The notes beneath the pieces were generated by a model. It was not told the DNA's origin. It ran no database searches and was given only the letters and a program-made list of their open reading frames with translations. From positions 1,860,001 to 1,924,000 of the forward strand of contig CATNEN010000031.1 of NCBI GenBank assembly GCA_950097015.1: 64,000 nt of DNA, read 5' to 3'. Source of the stretch: Macrostomum hystrix (Eukaryota; Platyhelminthes; Macrostomidae). Position 1 is the stretch's first letter. Every line of letters starts with the position of its first letter. Position numbers and translations under genes: made by a program. Shown in pieces: positions 23,262-33,717 of this stretch.

Positions 23262-26200
23262 CTGAAAAATAAAACAAACATAATGGAATCTGAGTTCTGA
23301 GATTTAAATATTGCTTACAATATTGTGGTATTCAGAATGGCATTTTCAAGGATTTTTTGTTTTATAATGTGTAATATTGTATAATATATTACATATAAAG
23401 ACACATCCAACTAAAAAATTGCTTTTATAAAAAGTGCAGCATAAAAAATAAAAAAGTAAAGAAAAATTTCATATAAACTTTGAACTTTTTGACCTTAGAA
23501 ATTAGCAATAATTACCTTCTTAACATTTAATATTAGTATAGAGTAGCTTAAAAATAAATAAAAAAACTGTTCTATTAGTATATCAGTTACTACCTAAAAT
23601 ATATAATATTCAATATTCCTTACATTCTCTATATTGTTAAACATAAATTTACTAACTATATAATTAGCTAAATTTCTAAGCATTAATGAACCAATCAAGA
23701 TATAAAATAGCATATTTCAATGGCTAGCCAAGTAACTAGCCAAGAAAAAAAAGATTAATAATTGTGGCAATTGTAGCCACATAAGGTTTCTTTTTAGTTG
23801 ATGGAGAACAGGTAACATGCAGCACATTCCAAAAGATTATAATTTATAGGCTGGCACATGTACATGAGCTTAAAGCCCTATGCACAGTGCACACTGCCCT
23901 GGCCCAGTGCAAGTGCTAGTCAAAACATAAGGTTGGGGTGGCAGCCCTAGGCCTAGTGCCACATAGGGCGCTGGAGAGAGCAGCCGCCACATAATGTTAT
24001 ATTCCTTCCCAGAATACAATTTATTGCTTCTAGAAAAAAGGCTAGAGAAGTAGACAATGGGCCCATAAATATTATTAAGCAACACAAAAGCGTTTTTTAC
24101 TTAATAATGTTGCATCAATAAGTAAAATCAATAATTGTCTACTTAAGATCTACTTAAGACAATATCAGGTTAGATGAATGGTTCATTTCGATCAATTAGG
24201 CCTAGTATTAGTTTTATGAAGAAAGAAAAATACTCCATTGACATTAAGCATAAGATTTTCTCTAGATTTTATCAACACAAATATATATTAGATTAGCCAA
24301 GATATTTGTAAGATTTAGTAAGATTTGTGTTGTGTAGCACTAGTGACTAGTGCTATTCATAAGTTAGCTAGAGATAGCTGGACTTTGAGGTAAAGCCGAA
24401 ACAGTGCAAGTAAAAAATCGTCGTATGTGTAGCGTAAGCTCATGAAATGTAGCTAAATAAGCTAGTTCCATCGTTAGCCTTAGGTCCTAGCAAGCCACTA
24501 ATGCTATGCATATCCTTAATATTTACATGCGTTAGCAGTTATCATAGTCATCTCTATGGCTTTCGACAAATCAACTTGAGACGACGTCCGATTAAGCTAT
24601 TCGCGAGTTTTTTGAATATCAGATTAATATTTAGTCATGATTTCCGGTGCATCAGATGCGCGTTAATAGATATGATAAATAGATAAGTATTCCTCCAACA
24701 TTATTTTTGATAATATTAAAAGTAAGGAGCGTTTGCATTCTAAGTTCTATTATAGTTACAGTGTACTGACTGACTTTGTTAGTTTTTTACGCCTGTTTTC
24801 AAAGTAAGGCAACTTTGCTTTGCTTTGCTTAATTTTGCTTTCGATTTTATCGTCATGTACTTAATTATATGTTTATGACTTCATCCTGTTTTTAATTCTG
24901 CAGTTAAAATCTCTAAAAATGTCCCTTTTATAGAACATAAATAGACAGCTAGATTGTTTTTTGTTGCCTAAAGTTTTTTAAATAATGTAATATTTTTTTA
25001 CTTGCCTCGTTGCACTAAAAGGGCACCCGTTTTGACAGAGATAGGGTCTAAGAAACGGTAATCGAACATGCGCGACGGTCGCCTAATAGGCAACTCCGAA
25101 CATTTTCTTTGTTCCGAGAACATGTTCTTTTAAATTAATAAGGCTACTTAATGCATATTAATAAATTAATAACATGAAGAAAAAACTATGCCTTCCTTGG
25201 CATGAGGTCAACAAACAATACAGAGTTAAACCATGTGTGTGTGTTAAACCATACTAGACATAGTATGGGTTTAACTCTGTCTTGTTTGTTGACCTCATGC
25301 CAAGGAAGGCATAGTAAAGTAGGAATTAAGTAAAGAGAAATGACTAATCACTATTCAGTGTAATAAAAGTAGTAGCCTTTACGAAAAACAGTATGCTAGA
25401 ATTTATAATTTAATACCTATTAAAAAGGGGCCGGTCGGACATACAATTAAACGGCTGCGCCGCAAAGGAGTTAGAGTTCCTGGCCTCCTGTGTCCATCAG
25501 CTAGCAGTCTGAAGTCACTCGGCCCCAACAGCACTGACCTTAGGAAGATTAACCTATCACGTAGTTCTATACACCTTTTGGCATGCATAATATTTATAGA
25601 CAGATTAAGCAGCAGTATGTTTAAGATTACTTCATGCGGAAATTAAAAATGCTGTAACTACGGTAACAACACTGCACTTTAATCTAGTCCTCTGCAAATG
25701 ATCCCCAAAATACCGCATTTATATGACTACACAGAATGAGAAACGCTCGATCATACTGTTTAATAATAACGAAAATACCCCCGCGACCGCGGAGAGTCAT
25801 AATTATTAAGCACGAAAACAGTCGAGGTTATACGCTCGTAATTACTAAATTAAAGATATTATGTTCCCACTGGTTATCAATTAGATAATATGTAATTTAA
25901 TTCATATTGTGTAATGTAGACCAACTTGCACAAATTTGTGTCAAAATTTGTGTTCAAATGTTAAAATACTATTGGCGCTCAATTACTGGTCGTCCAGCTA
26001 TTGTGTTAGATAATGCTATTTGTTTGCTTTTGAATAAATCAAAATATGAGTGCAGTGCAACTCGTCGCTTTGAGTGAAGGTATCCCATAGAGATCGAATA
26101 ATGGGACATATGCTCGGTAATATTGCAGATTTAATTCAGCATTTGCATTCAAACTTAAACAGCGGTCTGTACTCAAAAAGGACCGGTTTAAAAAGCGTCC

Positions 26201-26889
26201 ACTGCACCCGGCCGAGGCAAAAGACACGAATAAAAAACGACTTGCAGTCAAATGTCCACACGCAGTAGAACTGTAAGGACTGCGCAATGCGCGTATTGAC
26301 CAGCACAGAGAAAGAGAGAGAGAGAGAGAGAGTGGGAGTGAGAGAGAAATAAATAGCAACACATAATAATCGGTCGGCGAGGAGAAACAGAAGGGAATCG
26401 GTAGGACTGGGGGTGGGCAAAGAAGCTCGGACATAATAATTTCTGCTGCACTTTTCAGCCTACATAGCACCCTCTTCCTCGCTCTTTGCACCCGCAGGCG
26501 AGAGAGAGAAAGAGAGAGAGCTAGGGTTGGAGCGAGAGACGCGTTGCAAACAGCTGCAGACTGCTATGTACTATTAGATACGGCCTGACCGATCTACACC
26601 AATCTCAGTTCATTTTCAGCCCGCTGTATAGAAATCCCCGCTTGTACGCTTTTACTGAACTGCATTACTGTACTCTGCATTATGTGTTTCTATAAAGTTT
26701 ACAAAGTTTTGTATTTTAATAAGCATGTTTGTGCAGTAAGAAGAATGACATGATCATGACACTAAACACGTACACAAATGTGTGCGCATTCCAATCGATG
26801 CACTGGCTTTATTTCTCCTTATCTGTGAGTCCCTTAACAGTTTACGTATCGAGCTTTGTTTCGATTTAGTCTCATATTTTTGTCGTAGG
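23262..26889. other. Intergenic AT-rich region
   Basis: No exon recognised. Contents: AGGCCT palindromes near 23947 and 24198, a near-perfect palindrome at 25186-25314 (listed separately), and GAGA microsatellite stretches at about 26310-26350 and 26498-26520. First exons of the DLGAP gene may lie here. Confidence 0.5.
25186..25314. repeat. Near-perfect palindrome, 47-50-bp arms
   Basis: The left arm starts CTATGCCTTCCTTGGCATGA at 25186 and runs to about 25233; the right arm is its reverse complement ending at 25314, with one substitution and a one-base indel. The spacer of about 30-35 bp contains a GT run. TA dinucleotides at both arm tips would fit a Tc1/mariner-type MITE with TA duplication. 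A hairpin RNA is an alternative, but nothing shows transcription. Confidence 0.8.
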
Positions 26890-27124
26890 AGCCATAGTGC
26901 TGAGCATGTGCTGTGCACGCAAAATTGTCCGGGAAGAGTCCTGCGTTCGAAAAGAAGTACCCCAGTTTCAGAGCTATTTCTGGAAACCCAAGAAGTGGAC
27001 GTTGCAGGCGACGGGAATTGCGTCCAGCGTGGCGTTAGCTGACGCATCCGTTTCTATTTTAATCTCTGGCGTAATGCTCCGTCGTGCTGATTCGCTGGAG
27101 GCCACTGACGCTGAAGGCGTATGA
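26890..27124 (+). other. Orphan exon-like segment
   Basis: A good acceptor (pyrimidine-rich ATTTTTGTCGTAG ending at 26889) is followed by an open frame of about 78 residues ending at TGA 27122-27124. It begins AIVLSMCCARKIVREES, which looks like the end of a membrane helix followed by a basic, Cys-rich tail, as in the last exon of a tetraspanin-type protein. I could not find matching upstream exons. It may be a relic or chance. Confidence 0.2.
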
Positions 27125-27394
27125 ATAGGGAGGGTTGAGAGCTAGAAAATGATTTCATGTGCGCGCAAACTGCAAACTGGTTACGGGAATGTACAGGCGT
27201 ACAGTGTGGGTAAGAGAGACGTTTGGTTGAGGCACTGTTGGCATGCCAACTCTAGATGCAACGCGAGGAGGGGAGAGGCGGCAGGGGTCGGGGGGGACAG
27301 AGTAAAGCTCTGCAGCTTTCACTCCGCTTAGTAGGCAAGGCGTGCACTTCATGAGAGCGGCTCTGCGGGTAGAACGTACGTAGCGAATTGGCTG

Positions 27395-27401
27395 TATATA
27401 T
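27395..27401 (+). promoter_or_regulatory. Possible TATA box of the RNF217-like gene
   Basis: TATATAT 80 bp upstream of the ATG at 27481, followed by an unspliced-looking leader (CACACATCACACACTAG). Confidence 0.5.
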
Positions 27402-27480
27402 GTAACGCGCCTCACACATCACACACTAGTCTAAGCTAAGTCTTTCTCACGATTTTGCTAGCCCAGACAGACGGACAAAA

Positions 27481-29870
27481 ATGACTGCAGAAGAGCCAGT
27501 TTCGCTACAAGAAATTAGCCTAACAGAGGGATGCGATCGAATTACTGTGGATAATGATGCAATCCACATGAAGCACAGTGAAACTGCGTCCGACGCCTGT
27601 GCCGCCCTGTCTGACAGTTATTCGGACAGCGAGTCAGACGATGAGTCGACCGATGAGCTAGACTTGGAACAACTAGACGTTCTAGCCAAACAGGACACAG
27701 AAGAAGCACTCGAACGTCTAAAGACGTGGGTGTGCAACAAATCGAGAAAGTTGTCGTTGTCCAGCCAAGATCGTGAAATTTTTGCTCGTCTTACTGAGAA
27801 GTATTTTAGTGAGCTCAAGTCCTTGAGCAGGGAGGTGGAGGCTAGATCACATCAGCCACCTGCTGAACCCGGTTCCTCCAATGAAGAGCGAACGGCTCAG
27901 TCGTCTAGTCAGCCACCGAGCCGAGCCCCGAGTCGAACGCCAAGCAAGGCGCCAAGCGTCTCATCATTATCGCGAGTGACCACCAGGGTCGTCAGCGAAA
28001 GTTCAAGTGAGGCTTTAGAGCATCTTTCAGTAAATGTCGAGGGATCCGCAGCATCCACGCAGGAGCGGCCTTGTTGGATGAACAAGATACTTCTGTTTCC
28101 TGAGCACGCGGCTCTGTTCAGGGACGACTCTGAGGAGCACACCATTCTTCTGGACGCCGTGCAGCACTTTCTGTCGGAAGAGCGAGACTACTTTTATTCT
28201 ATAAGTCTTATGTCTCTGTTTAAGATATTCAAGCATTTGTTATTGTATAATTTGGAGACTGAGTACGAATATGATGTCCGACACGATTCACAGTTCTTGT
28301 CTCGATCCACTGACACTCTAGTCTTCTACAAGAGCCTTTTTGACACTGGCCTCGCGCCGCACACCTTCAGGCAGGTCTACGAAAAGCTAACAGAAACGCA
28401 GAACCACCTGCAGATTAATGTAATCAACGATCGCATCGGTTATGCTGCAACAGCATACTACCATGACATCTTCATGCTTCCTGGCTTATTGAGCGAGTGC
28501 TTTCAGGCGTACCTGTCTAGAACCAGCGTGGCGAATGGCCTAGAACGAATGAATTTCCGGTGTCCTGCTACCTGTTCCCTGTGCCTATTAGATTCTGAGC
28601 TGGTGGTTTCACGGACCTGTTGTTCGCAACACGTTTGCTACAGATGCTACAATGAGTGGGTGCGCACGAAGGTTTTTGCTCGCACCGTTGAGGTAGGCTG
28701 CCCCTGCTGCAGTTGCTTCCTCACCGTCAACGAGATAATCGAGTTTCTGGGAGATAAGGCCGAGCGTTACTTCGAGATCCTGACCGATCTCAACGGTGAT
28801 CCCAACAAGAAGACTTGTCCACAGTGCAATCTAGTGACAAAGAATCCTAACGAAAAGGCCAACAAGCGTCTTGGTGGCGAGCTGACCCGCTGCCAGCGCT
28901 GCGAATTCAGCTGGTGCTTCCGCTGCCATTCGCCGCCACACCCGAACCTTTCCTGCAGCGCCAACACCAGCGGCAAGCAGATGCTGCGCGACTGGGGCCT
29001 GGAGACTTACTTTGACGGCTCGCAGTTTATTCGTAAGGCTCGAAAGTGCCCATCGTGCAAGGTCTATATCGAGAAGAATCAAGGCTGCAACCACATGACC
29101 TGCAACCGCTGTAATTATCAATTCTGCTACGTTTGCGGCAAGAACTGGCGCGCGGGAAACTTCGTCTTTGGTCGGCACAGCAGCCGACTGAGTATTTTTG
29201 GCTGCAAACAGAAACTGTTCCCAGACAGGCCGGCGCTACGCAAATTGGTCCGCGGCACTCTATTTGGTGAGTAGGCTGCCTGACTTTGTTTGCTATTCCA
29301 TCGATTTTTCCACACCAACAGATAATTTTTTTCTCAGTTTAGCAGTGCAAAAGAAGTAGTGTACGCGGTGTATCCAACTTATAGTTCAAATTTTTGAAAC
29401 GAGGTTCTGTCTGCTTCTTAGAAATTTACCAACTTTTTTTCTAATTTTTCTGTGGAACAAAACTTTAATAAGGTTTTTATATCCTCATGACGCAATCCTA
29501 GTCCTCCTAGTTACAGCTAGGCAAGTTATTTTTAGCAAGTTATTAATACTAAACAAGTTCTTCGGCATTTCCAAAATCAAGTCCAGATAAGCACAGCCTT
29601 ACGCCACCCTTTTACACTTCGCTGTATAGGACTTTAGATTTTCTGCTACGAAGTCCATAATGTGACCTGAGACTCAGCTTTCTTTCATTGGTATGTGGCT
29701 TATCGCACTTCCACTCGCACACAAACCCGATATTTTATAAATATTCTGCAGTGCTGGAGACCACCGGTATAGTGATTGCTGTGCCCATCGCGTTGGCCCT
29801 AGTTATCGGCCTGAGTCCTATTCTGGGCGCAATCGGTCTGGGTGTGGCCATCTACAAGTGCAAACACTAA
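27481..29870 (+). CDS. RNF217-type RBR E3 ubiquitin ligase with C-terminal membrane helix, two exons
   Basis: Exons 27481-29266 and 29752-29870 join in phase 1 to give 634 residues. The N terminus is acidic and Ser-rich (SDSESDDESTDELDLEQLD). Residues about 200-355 are a helical region I do not recognise. RING1 begins near residue 364 (CSLCLLDSELVVSRTCC). The IBR spans about 445-500 (CPQCNLVTKNP...FSWCFRCHSPPHPNLSC). RING2 begins at Cys523 (CPSCKVYIEKNQGCNHMTC), with the catalytic Cys predicted at 536 by alignment with parkin C431. After RING2, LSIFGCKQKLFPDRPALRKL matches RNF217 almost residue for residue. Exon 2 supplies one hydrophobic helix (about 601-628) and a short KCKH tail. The protein should be a membrane-anchored ligase that passes ubiquitin through a Cys thioester. 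All zinc ligands I checked are present. Confidence 0.92.
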
Positions 29871-32113
29871 GCAAGCCTCAAGAGCATTGGTAGCGCTTGA
29901 CCATCCCTTGCTCGCAGGCTTAGTCGCGTTGTTTTAATTTGCGGGGAAATCGTTAACGAGACAATTATTATTCTGTTTCAGTTTTACTAATGCCTTTATT
30001 ATTTGTTTTAAGGCTTGTTTACCACCGCGATTTCGAACCCACAACCAATTTCACATATTGGTCTTTCTGAGCGCGTTCAAATACTTTCTGTCTCCGCGTT
30101 GGTCCTTAACTGCCTCGTCAAATGTTGTGTTTTAATATTTCGCTGTGCTTTCTACTATGTAATTGTTGTTCATTCTCATTTTCTTATTCTACGTTTCTGG
30201 TCTTGCCTCATGAGTCACTGGTCTATGTTTTTTTTTGCGAAACCTATACAAGGAATCAATCTATTTTTCCTATGTACGGCTGAATTCGACCAATAATTTG
30301 AACAATACGCCCTGATTAACGTTTTAAATGATGGAATAATGCTAAATTATTTGTAGTCAGTCCCTGTACTCTGTCTGTTTCGTTTTCTCTTCCCACTGTG
30401 TTAGCGCACCCGAAGTTTTTAACTTGTAACCAAGAAGAAATATTTGCAGATGAAATAAATGCTCATTCGGAATTCGCTTCACATTCATGCAAGTCATTAT
30501 TCAGTTTCAACTCCTGCAGAACAAAGAAACCCCACCAGGTGTTCGCATTATTCAACTGTTTTTATCACCTTTCTTGATCAATTTAAAGTACTTAAAAGCA
30601 TGCTAGGAGATGTGTCATCCGGTAAAAGTTAAAGTAAAAGTGAGCCCTTTACTGTTGTATTCATAGGTCGATTATAAACAGCAACGACATTCGGGCACCT
30701 CTCATATCCGTGAAAATATTAAAACTAAGGTTTTAGTTCCATATAACTTTTCGGAATTTCTTATGGATGAGCAATCAGGTGTTAATACTGTTAAGTTCTA
30801 ACGTTTAAAGCCATTGAAATCTAGCATGGCCATATCAATTAATCAAGGCTGAATCAATTGACTCCGGGAGTGAGCATGCCGAAGTGTATTTACAGGACTG
30901 TGCATTGTTAGGCGCATTTCGAAGCATCCTTTGCAATTCTATCCGGCCACATTGTAGCCAGCTCAGGCCGGTGCAAAACGTGAGTCCTCAGCCATCATCG
31001 ATTGATGCTTCAATGTGAACCAGTCTGTACATTGCCAGATCTCGTCCTCTTATCTCTACCCCAACTCCAAGGTTGCTGAGCCCTAGCTGAAGCTGATGAG
31101 TACTCAGCCTCATCGCCCGGCCGTCTCTGCACTTATTGTAACCCTCCTATGCGGGCGCGACGGAGGCAGATGGGAACCGATGGGAGGAAGGGTGCGCACA
31201 CGGCTGCGCATGAGGCGGGGAGGCAGTTTTGAGGGCCAGCTGCTTGCAATGCCCGCTTGAATGGCGCTGGCGTCGCGCAGTTTTAGACCGCTAATGAAGA
31301 AAGCCGCAGCAGGCAAAGCAGATCTGATGCTGCTGGCCTCATTGAGCAGCCCAGCTCTGTGGAGGCAGTTTGCTCGCGTGCCTTTAGCGAGCGCGTGTCC
31401 GGAGGCTGCAACTGCTGCGTGCATTCACCCGACTGCAGGGGGCCCAGGTGTAGGCGCTAATACTCTCAGGCTGTGCTGAATCAATTATTTCTCACCTTAT
31501 GTGCTTAGCTTCTAAAGCACGAGTTTGCATTGCAAAATACGAATGCGAAAACATAAACCGTTTATAAACTATAATTAAATGTATTAACATAAGATTTATC
31601 GTAGACTTAACATTGATGTATTAACTAAACTATAATAAACTATATTTGTACCTAAAGTAATTTTTACCTAACGTTGTGAAAATCACATTCTGTTAGTCAT
31701 TATAAGTCCGAAACGAACTTTATATCACACATTAAGCTTTTGTGTGCTACACTTTTTTGCTAGTTTTTGTTAGTCTATGGTTGTTGTCTCGAATTTATCA
31801 GCCCGCGGGGCAGCGGGAAATAAATGATTTATTTACCTAGGGAAATAAATGAAAACATGCGTCACATAGACACTCGCCCGGGGCAAAAGGGGGATACGAT
31901 ATGTATCCCTAACTTGAAGCGGGCAAATGGACGAGGTCAGAAAATTTATTGATTATTGATTCGTTCGCTCTTTTAATTCTGTTTGTCTATGGTTGTGCTA
32001 TAGTTTTGTGTAATAGTTAATTTATTTGCATCGATGCAAAGTGAAATAAATAATTTATTGCACTAGTGCAAAAGCTTAAAAACATAGACAACTGCCCGGG
32101 GCAAGTGGGGGAT
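29871..32113. other. Intergenic region with a poly(A) signal and a local duplication
   Basis: AATAAA at 30454-30459 probably ends the RNF217-like transcript. A GC-rich stretch at 31130-31480 reads open on both strands but has no family match. About 31780-31890 and 31975-32113 are diverged copies of one sequence: both contain GTCTATGGTTGT, GAAATAAATRATTTATT, CATAGACA and CCCGGGGCAA followed by GGGGGAT. The second copy is the one interrupted by the Foldback-like element. Confidence 0.5.
30454..30459 (+). terminator. Poly(A) signal of the RNF217-like gene
   Basis: AATAAA about 580 bp after the stop codon; no earlier exact match was noticed. Confidence 0.5.
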
Positions 32114-32748
32114 GGTTTACTCCCGATTCGCCGAATCCCGATTCGCCGAATCCCGATTCGCCGAAATTCCCGATTCGCCGATTCCCGATTCGCCGAAATT
32201 CCCGATTCGCCGAATCCCGATTCGCCGAAATTCCCGATTCGCCGAAATTCCCGATTCGCCGAATCCCGATTCGCCGAATCGCTAACATACCATTTGAATT
32301 TTGTATTTTATGGCGAATGCATTTAATATCATTCATTTTTTGGCGGGCGGATTCTAATATATTTTAATATTCTAATACTCTAATGTATCTAATATGTACC
32401 TGTGATGTTCTTTGCTCACTCAATCTATGTTCCAGAAAGTTAAAAAAGTTTAGAAGCAAGTTTACAAGTTAATGAATGAAGAAAGTGCATTTCATTTAAG
32501 TTAGTTTTTTTAATTTATTTCAATACAATAGAAATAGAGTTCCAATATTTGACCGACACTCAAAGAGGGCAATGGTTATGTGGTTTAATTTTAATTGATG
32601 ATAAAGTAAGATGTATTGAATCAGGATTCGGCGAATCAGGATTCGAGTCAGGAATTTCGGCGAATCGGGATTCGGCGAATCGGGAATTTCAGCGAGTCGG
32701 GATTCGGCGAATCGGGATTCGGCGAATCGGGAGTAAACCGTGGGGGAT
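32105..32748. mobile_element. Foldback-like transposon with tandem-repeat inverted arms and 9-bp target duplication
   Basis: The element is 32114-32739. Its left arm (32114-32283) starts GGTTTACTCCCGATTCGCCG and consists of about ten 15-16-bp units (ATTCGCCGAATCCCG and AAATTCCCG variants). The right arm (about 32617-32739) is the reverse complement of the same unit and ends CGAATCGGGAGTAAACC, an exact inverse of the left tip. The AT-rich middle has no coding capacity. GTGGGGGAT occurs directly outside both tips (32105-32113 and 32740-32748). Inverted arms built of tandem repeats plus a 9-bp duplication are the defining traits of Drosophila Foldback elements. Confidence 0.87.
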
Positions 32749-33009
32749 ACATTATTGATCGAGACGGCTTTGAAGTTGTACGCCTGCACAATCCTTTTGG
32801 TATACGAGTATGGCTAGACTAGAATCGCACTCTGAGACGCCACTGCCTATGTCTATGGCCCAAATCGCATCCAGCCATGTCGACTCATTGTTCCCACATA
32901 AAGCCGCAAGCCGTTGCGTCGATGACTCGGAAAGGCGCTCGTCGTTTTTCAAGCTACAAAAATAAGCAGTTGTTGCAGCCACAAGAGACAAGGCGCTAGT
33001 GTCTTAATT

Positions 33010-33310
33010 TCTTGGCAGCGCCAGAATGCTAACAACTCCGTTGGGTGGTGACTGATTGGTTGACAGACTAGGTGATGGTGTACTGTGGTTGAGCTGCGCC
33101 GAATATTAAGACTTGATCAGTGACATTGAGAAATTCGTGTCTGGGTGTCCAAAGTGACCTATTTCAACCTGTTGTTGCCCTTGAATGCCCAGCAAATCTG
33201 TCTAGATAAAGGTCGGTGACCACCGAAGACGGAGATGATGCAGGCACATTCGGGTGACATGCTGACAAATTTTGAAGGCCTGACAAGACCGCACTGAGGC
33301 GCATACGACA
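33010..33310 (+). mobile_element. Internal fragment of the TTAA MITE family
   Basis: Shares long stretches with 4825-5115, for example GGGTGGTGACTGATTGGTTG and ACCACCGAAGACGGAGATGA, but lacks both terminal repeats. It is oriented like copy 1. Confidence 0.8.
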
Positions 33311-33717
33311 GTGCGTACGTGGTACGTGCTTCTGATGCTTGGTACGAAAAGAGGCTTGAAACCTAAAGTATTGCAGCAAAATGCTGATCTGTCTGGCTTA
33401 AAGTAAATTGGCCTAAGAGAAGTTGTTGCGAAGGTGTTGTGTATTTTTTAAATGATTGCTTAACATGAAAACATACGAAATACAGGAATTCGATCATTTA
33501 CCATACTGCATTTAGTATACACAATTATACAGGTGTAGATATAAATAGATTTTGAATTAACAAAAATTAAACAAAGGAATGAAAATTTGCTGTCATCAAG
33601 GAATCGTCGATTCTACTGGCTAAAAATGGCCAGGGTCGCGATACAATCGTCTCTAGACATGGAGAAATCACCTTGATTTGCGTCGGGCATAATGTATGTT
33701 GAGACTGCTCAAGCTGC

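Noticed and set aside
30900-31480. Possible third SINE family B copy and GC-rich gene
   Set aside because: Only short words (CTCAGCCATC) agree with family B; no head or tail. The GC-rich open frames have no family match.
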